A stretch of 64,000 bases of DNA from Kroppenstedtia sanguinis (lineage in GTDB: Bacteria; Bacillota; Bacilli; Thermoactinomycetales; DSM-45169). The notes below the pieces were generated by a model. That model had not been told where the DNA came from and ran no database searches. It saw only the letters and a program-made list of their open reading frames with translations. Made by a program: the position numbers and the translations under genes. The stretch is from the NCBI RefSeq assembly GCF_050433445.1, contig NZ_JBNPXF010000007.1, positions 1-64,000 of the forward strand. The letters are read 5' to 3'. Numbering within the stretch: position 1 is the stretch's first letter; each line of letters begins with the position of its first letter. Of this stretch, positions 60,391 through 64,000 are shown one piece after another.

Positions 60391-60651
60391 CAGGGCTGTT
60401 GATTAATCCCAAAGTGGATGATAGGAACGAAACGATCCTTTCGCTCTTCCTATTGCCCCCCATCGTAAAATATGGCTTGAGGGGACGAGGATATGGTGAG
60501 ATAGCTACGATCTCTTGCAAAGAACGATAGCGAGACCCGGGAGCGGAAAGCGACCCTGGCGAGACTTGTGCCCTATGGGTGCAAAGGCGAATCAAAGCCC
60601 CACCATCCTGACCTTAGTTCCTGCCTAAAATATGGCTAATCAACACGCCTG
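60391..60651 (-). repeat. MITE-like element, copy 11 (261 bp)
   Basis: Ends CAGGGCTGTTGATTAATCC and AATCAACACGCCTG, flanked by a perfect 9-bp duplication CCCTGGGAT. Its hairpin loop carries the ATAGCGAGACCCGGGAGCGG insert also seen in copy 6. It lies directly upstream of the metNIQ promoter. Confidence 0.93.
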
Positions 60652-60816
60652 CCCTGGGATATAGTTACTAACAGAACCAACCCTCACCCCGCACTGCCTA
60701 CTGTTTCAGATGTTTTTCGGGAGATTACATTTACTTTACATTTGCGCCGAAAATCACTAATCCGGCGGCAGATCTCTTATAATAAAGATATCAAAGGAGT
60801 ATGGGAGGTGCCCCAG

Positions 60817-60927
60817 ATGAACTCACCCGCAGTTGGCAAACCCTTTTGGTTGGGCATTTTCAACGCAGCGTGTTTGAGTGTCCCGCTGTGGTTGCTCTTG
60901 TATCTGTCCCTGCGTCTGATGTTCTAA
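60817..60927 (+). CDS. 36-residue single-helix membrane peptide
   Basis: The ATG at 60817 has a perfect GGGAGGTG site seven bases upstream, and a TATAAT-like box (TTATAATAAAG) lies about 45 bases before it. The product begins MNSPAVGKPFWLGIFNAACL and continues with SVPLWLLLYLSLRLMF, a single strongly hydrophobic helix with almost no flanks. A bidirectional terminator follows at 61000-61029. I do not recognise it; the regulatory signals around it argue that it is real. Confidence 0.6.
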   Translation: MNSPAVGKPFWLGIFNAACLSVPLWLLLYLSLRLMF

Positions 60928-60999
60928 TGGGAGCCACATTCCATACCCATGCTTCAGATGCTTCTGTTCCCATTCCCATTCCATATAAACATTGCAAAA

Positions 61000-61029
61000 G
61001 GGTTGCCTATGTGGCAACCCCCTTTTTTT
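61000..61029. terminator. Bidirectional terminator
   Basis: GGGTTGCC (61000-61007) pairs with GGCAACCC (61013-61020), followed on plus by CCTTTTTTT and on minus by TTTTGC. It closes the small peptide gene and the exopolysaccharide cluster that converges on it. Confidence 0.8.
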
Positions 61030-61038
61030 CCGTTCCAT

Positions 61039-61689
61039 TTATCTGGCACCGCTTCCCGACAGAACCACCCAAACCGTGCGCCATAAAATTTTCATATCCA
61101 AGGCAAGGGACTGACTGCGGATATAGTACATATCCAACTGGAATTTTTCCTCTGGAGTTGACTCATACCCTCCGTTCACCTGTGCCCATCCCGTCAATCC
61201 CGGCTTCACTGATAAGCGCTGTTTGAAGCCCGGAATCTCCTGGGAAAACTTCTCGGTAAAGACATGGCGCTCCGGCCGAGGGCCAATCAGACTCATATCC
61301 CCTCGCAACACATTGATCAACTGGGGAACTTCATCAATCCGGGTCTTACGGATGAACTTTCCGACGCGTGTGACCCGGGGATCATTTTTGGCCGCCCATT
61401 GCGGTCCGTTTTTCTCCGCATCGGTCCGCATGGAACGCAACTTGTACACATGAAAGCGACTTCCATTCAGCCCCACCCGTTCCTGGGAATACAAAACAGG
61501 ACCCCTGGATTCCAACCGGATCGCAAGTGCCGTCAGCACCAGCACCGGTAGAATGAAGATCAGTAGAGCAATGGAGAAGACCACTTCAAACCCTCTTTTA
61601 AGGAAGGGATAATATCCGGTTGCCGTATAAGGCGAACTCTCGGTTCGCGCCCTCAGATCGCTTTCGTAAGCCACCGCTTTGGAACGCAT
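61039..61689 (-). CDS. Undecaprenyl-phosphate sugar phosphotransferase (initiating glycosyltransferase)
   Basis: This 216-residue protein starts with one membrane helix (FSIALLIFILPVLVLTALAI) and then the bacterial sugar transferase domain: GPVLYSQERVGLNGSRFHVYKLRSM, TRVGKFIRKTRIDEVPQLINVLRGDMSLIGPRPE and KPGLTGWAQVNG. It transfers a sugar phosphate to undecaprenyl phosphate to start polymer synthesis at the inner face. The ATG at 61689 has a GGTAGGAGTGG site. It is the last gene of the minus-strand exopolysaccharide cluster. Confidence 0.92.
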   Translation of the reverse strand: MRSKAVAYESDLRARTESSPYTATGYYPFLKRGFEVVFSIALLIFILPVLVLTALAIRLESRGPVLYSQERVGLNGSRFHVYKLRSMRTDAEKNGPQWAAKNDPRVTRVGKFIRKTRIDEVPQLINVLRGDMSLIGPRPERHVFTEKFSQEIPGFKQRLSVKPGLTGWAQVNGGYESTPEEKFQLDMYYIRSQSLALDMKILWRTVWVVLSGSGAR

Positions 61690-61875
61690 CCGCAAACCAC
61701 TCCTACCGTATGATGATTCCATTGGGTCGGTTTATGGATGAAATATGTTACAGTTCTTTTACATCCGTTTCTGTCTGGTCGCTGAACGCCGTTCAATCTG
61801 TTACTCAGTATACTGCAGATGTCCCGATTTTACAATAGATCGGAACATCTATTTTACACAAAGATTACAGTTGTG

Positions 61876-62790
61876 TTACAGAACACCGTAAAAGTCCATA
61901 GTCCGTGCCAAACCGGTTTCCAAATCTATGGTCGGTTCCCAATTCAAAACGGACTTCACCCGATCAATGTTAAAGTAACTGTACTTAATGTCGCCGGGCC
62001 GGTTCGGTCCGTAGTTTACCGCTAGCTTGCGTCCGCTGATTTTTTCCATTGTTTGTACCAAATCATTGAGGGAGGTATTCACCCCAGTGCCGAGATTGAA
62101 AGTTTCTCCATCTCCCGCTTCCAATGCCGCCACATTGGCACGGGCGACATCCTCAACATAAATATAATCCCGAGTCTGCTCCCCGTCCCCATGGATCGTC
62201 AAGGGAAGCCCCCGCAACAGCCGATCGATAAAGATGGAAATGACGGCCCCTTCCCCATGGGGAACCTGCCGGATTCCGTACACATTGGCATACCTTAAAA
62301 TCGTAAAAGAAAGTCCGTGCAAACGATGATAGGCCTGGATATATTCCTCAGGCGTTCCTTTGGAAATACCGTACGGGGCCAATGGCGACAATGGATGTTG
62401 TTCATCGATGGGCAAATATTGGGGATTACCATAGATGGCCGCCGATGAAGCATAGATGAATTTGGCCACCCCGTGGCGGCGACAACTTTCCAACAGGCGG
62501 ATCGTACCCAGAATATTGGTTCGGGCATCTGCGAGGGGATCCTCAATGGAGCGGGTCACTTGGGATTGAGCGGCCTGATGGATCACCGCATCTGGTTGCT
62601 CCTCACCCACCACCTCGTCGATGTCTTCATCCTGAATGTTCAGCCGGTAAAAAGAACTCTCTGGCCTCAGAACTTCCTCTTCCCCGGTGGACAGATTATC
62701 CACCACCACCACCTGGTGCCCCTTTTCCAACAATTGATCTACGATATGGGAGCCGATAAAACCGGCTCCCCCTGTCACCAACACCTTCAT
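61876..62790 (-). CDS. NAD-dependent sugar-nucleotide epimerase/dehydratase
   Basis: This 304-residue protein is an extended SDR. It starts MKVLVTGGAGFIGSHIVDQL (dinucleotide loop), has DNLSTG, YASSAAIYG with the catalytic Ser, YGISKGTPEEY with the catalytic Tyr-x-x-x-Lys pair, and RYANVYGIRQ. It is closest to UDP-glucose 4-epimerase-like enzymes of polysaccharide clusters. The ATG at 62790 has an AGAAGGAGTC site. It follows the glycosyltransferase by 143 bp. Confidence 0.9.
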   Translation of the reverse strand: MKVLVTGGAGFIGSHIVDQLLEKGHQVVVVDNLSTGEEEVLRPESSFYRLNIQDEDIDEVVGEEQPDAVIHQAAQSQVTRSIEDPLADARTNILGTIRLLESCRRHGVAKFIYASSAAIYGNPQYLPIDEQHPLSPLAPYGISKGTPEEYIQAYHRLHGLSFTILRYANVYGIRQVPHGEGAVISIFIDRLLRGLPLTIHGDGEQTRDYIYVEDVARANVAALEAGDGETFNLGTGVNTSLNDLVQTMEKISGRKLAVNYGPNRPGDIKYSYFNIDRVKSVLNWEPTIDLETGLARTMDFYGVL

Positions 62791-62933
62791 ATCTATGACT
62801 CCTTCTCTGTTGTAAAGGGGATTCCGCCCCTGTACGAAATCCTCCAGTGCTTCTAGTGGTTCCTCTATAGAAGAAACGGGATTCCCTCCGTTAAGGTTTT
62901 CTTCAGGAGGCAGGGGATCCATCCCAGCCCTCT

Positions 62934-64000
62934 TCACCCGGAGCGATTGATTTCTTCTATCGGCTTTGCACCGGGGTAGAGCAGGCTTTTCATCTCCCGC
63001 AACAGCTTTTTAGCCAATTTTCTCCGATCGCCAAAGCGCTCGATGTACCGTTGACCCTGTTCGGCTATCCGCTCTCGTTCCTCTGGGGACAGGGTCATCA
63101 ATTTCTCGATCGCCTCAGCCAATCCTCGGGAATTCTCCGCACCAGAGAAGAGTCCTACCCCGTTTTCCTCCACAATCTGTCGGACCTCGCCGTCTACAGT
63201 GGTGATGACGGGTTTGCCTACATACAGATAGTCAAATAATTTATTGGGGCGGGCCCCTCTGAAAATCTCATGATCTGCGAGGGAGATCACTCCACAGTCG
63301 GCGGCATCGATATAATGGTAAATCTCCTCTTTGGGAACCGGATCCAGCAGGTACACATGATCCAGCCCCCGCTCTCTTTTCAGTTGCCGAAGCCGCTCCT
63401 TTTCTGGCCCATCACCGATCAGCACGATGGCACAACCTGTCGGCAGATCAAGAGCCGCCTGGACAACGTGTTCCAGTGCATTGGCCGGGCCGTGAGCACC
63501 AGCATAAAGGGCGACAAACCGATAGGATTCCACTCCCATCCGTCGCCGATATTCCCTTTTCTCCGATTTTCGGGGGTGCCAGGACCCCTGCACAATTCCG
63601 TTGGGGATCAAAGAGATTTTATGAGAGGGAATCCCTTTGGCGGCGATGAACTTGCGTTGATACTCCGTCAATACGATGATTTGATCCGCCCGCCGGTAAA
63701 GGAAGGATTCCAGGCGGGTCAGAGCCTTGATCACCAGGGGATTTCTCAGTCCATTCATCTGAATGAGAGTATCCGGCCACAGATCCCGCACTTCCAGGAC
63801 GAAGGGACAACGTTTCACCTTGGACAACACCCACCCAGCCAAAGGGGTGAGCAGGTGGGGAGAGGAAGCCAATAGCAGATCCGGCCGCCTGCGGAAACAT
63901 CCGACCAGCACGAATAGGAAGGAAAAGCTGATCATATTTAACACCCGCCGGAAATCATTCCTGGTATGGGGAAAAGACCACAACCACCGGAGACGAAAAC
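62934..64000 (-). CDS. Glycosyltransferase family 4 (WbuB-like), cut by the window edge
   Basis: At least 355 residues are visible and the frame stays open to the window end, so the N-terminal part of the first Rossmann domain is missing. Visible features are SSPHLLTPLAG, FVLEVRDLWPDTL and the second domain with ALYAGAHGPANALEHVV, IGDGPEKERLRQL, the sugar-nucleotide-binding RGARPNKLFDYLYVGKPVI and a C-terminal helix region. GT4 enzymes of the WbuB/CapM type add sugars to lipid-linked exopolysaccharide precursors. An internal TTG at 63983 is in frame but is not the true start. Confidence 0.9.
   Translation of the reverse strand, partial: FRLRWLWSFPHTRNDFRRVLNMISFSFLFVLVGCFRRRPDLLLASSPHLLTPLAGWVLSKVKRCPFVLEVRDLWPDTLIQMNGLRNPLVIKALTRLESFLYRRADQIIVLTEYQRKFIAAKGIPSHKISLIPNGIVQGSWHPRKSEKREYRRRMGVESYRFVALYAGAHGPANALEHVVQAALDLPTGCAIVLIGDGPEKERLRQLKRERGLDHVYLLDPVPKEEIYHYIDAADCGVISLADHEIFRGARPNKLFDYLYVGKPVITTVDGEVRQIVEENGVGLFSGAENSRGLAEAIEKLMTLSPEERERIAEQGQRYIERFGDRRKLAKKLLREMKSLLYPGAKPIEEINRSG

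Overview
The window looks like a chromosomal segment of a Gram-positive Firmicute of the order Bacillales, most likely a Thermoactinomycetaceae-type organism. The evidence is a Bacillus-style argCJBD-carAB-argF operon, secA-prfB-hpf and comF clusters arranged much as in Bacillus, strong GGAGG ribosome binding sites, frequent TTG/GTG starts, an S-box, BceRSAB-type modules and LCP/YigZ genes near comF. The family placement is inference; the order is well supported. Most genes lie on the minus strand.

Layout. 1-614: remnant of an IS3-family element with an in-frame stop. 645-4373: acyl-CoA ligase followed by the two halves of a Tm-1-like protein. 4724-9420: secreted DNRLRE/fibronectin protein, SRPBCC protein, and a lipoprotein plus glutathionylspermidine-synthase-like ATP-grasp pair. 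10013-19491: complete arginine operon argC-J-B-D-carA-carB-argF, whose promoter is overlapped by an ARG box. The CarA subunit lacks its glutaminase cysteine. 19875-28872: two neighbouring antimicrobial-peptide detoxification modules, a BcrABC type and a BceAB type, each with its own two-component system. 29007-33625: cytochrome c lipoprotein, small membrane protein, enoyl-CoA hydratase, CvfC-like HEAT protein and YwqG-like protein. 34218-37993: ABC-2 exporter with a LytTR/ABC-like regulator whose reading frame changes at an A_AAA_AAC heptamer. 38354-43867: prfB (programmed +1 frameshift), secA, hpf and a cold-shock gene. 43991-50254: amino-acid ABC transporter, HU, and comFA-comFC with a short glycosyltransferase-like gene. 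50948-57601: metK, S8 protease lipoprotein, LCP-family protein and YigZ. 57651-60132: metNIQ under a SAM riboswitch. 60817-64000: a 36-residue membrane peptide and an exopolysaccharide block (sugar transferase, epimerase, glycosyltransferase cut by the window edge).

The most unusual feature is repeat load. At least eleven copies of one MITE-like element (about 130-365 bp, imperfect terminal inverted repeats, 9-bp target duplications in nearly all copies) lie between genes from 9.6 to 60.7 kb. A second palindromic family of about 137 bp, a shared hairpin module and a short tandem array add to this. The elements sit between operon members, next to promoters and between a gene and its likely terminator, so they may have reshaped local transcription. 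No transposase for them is encoded here.
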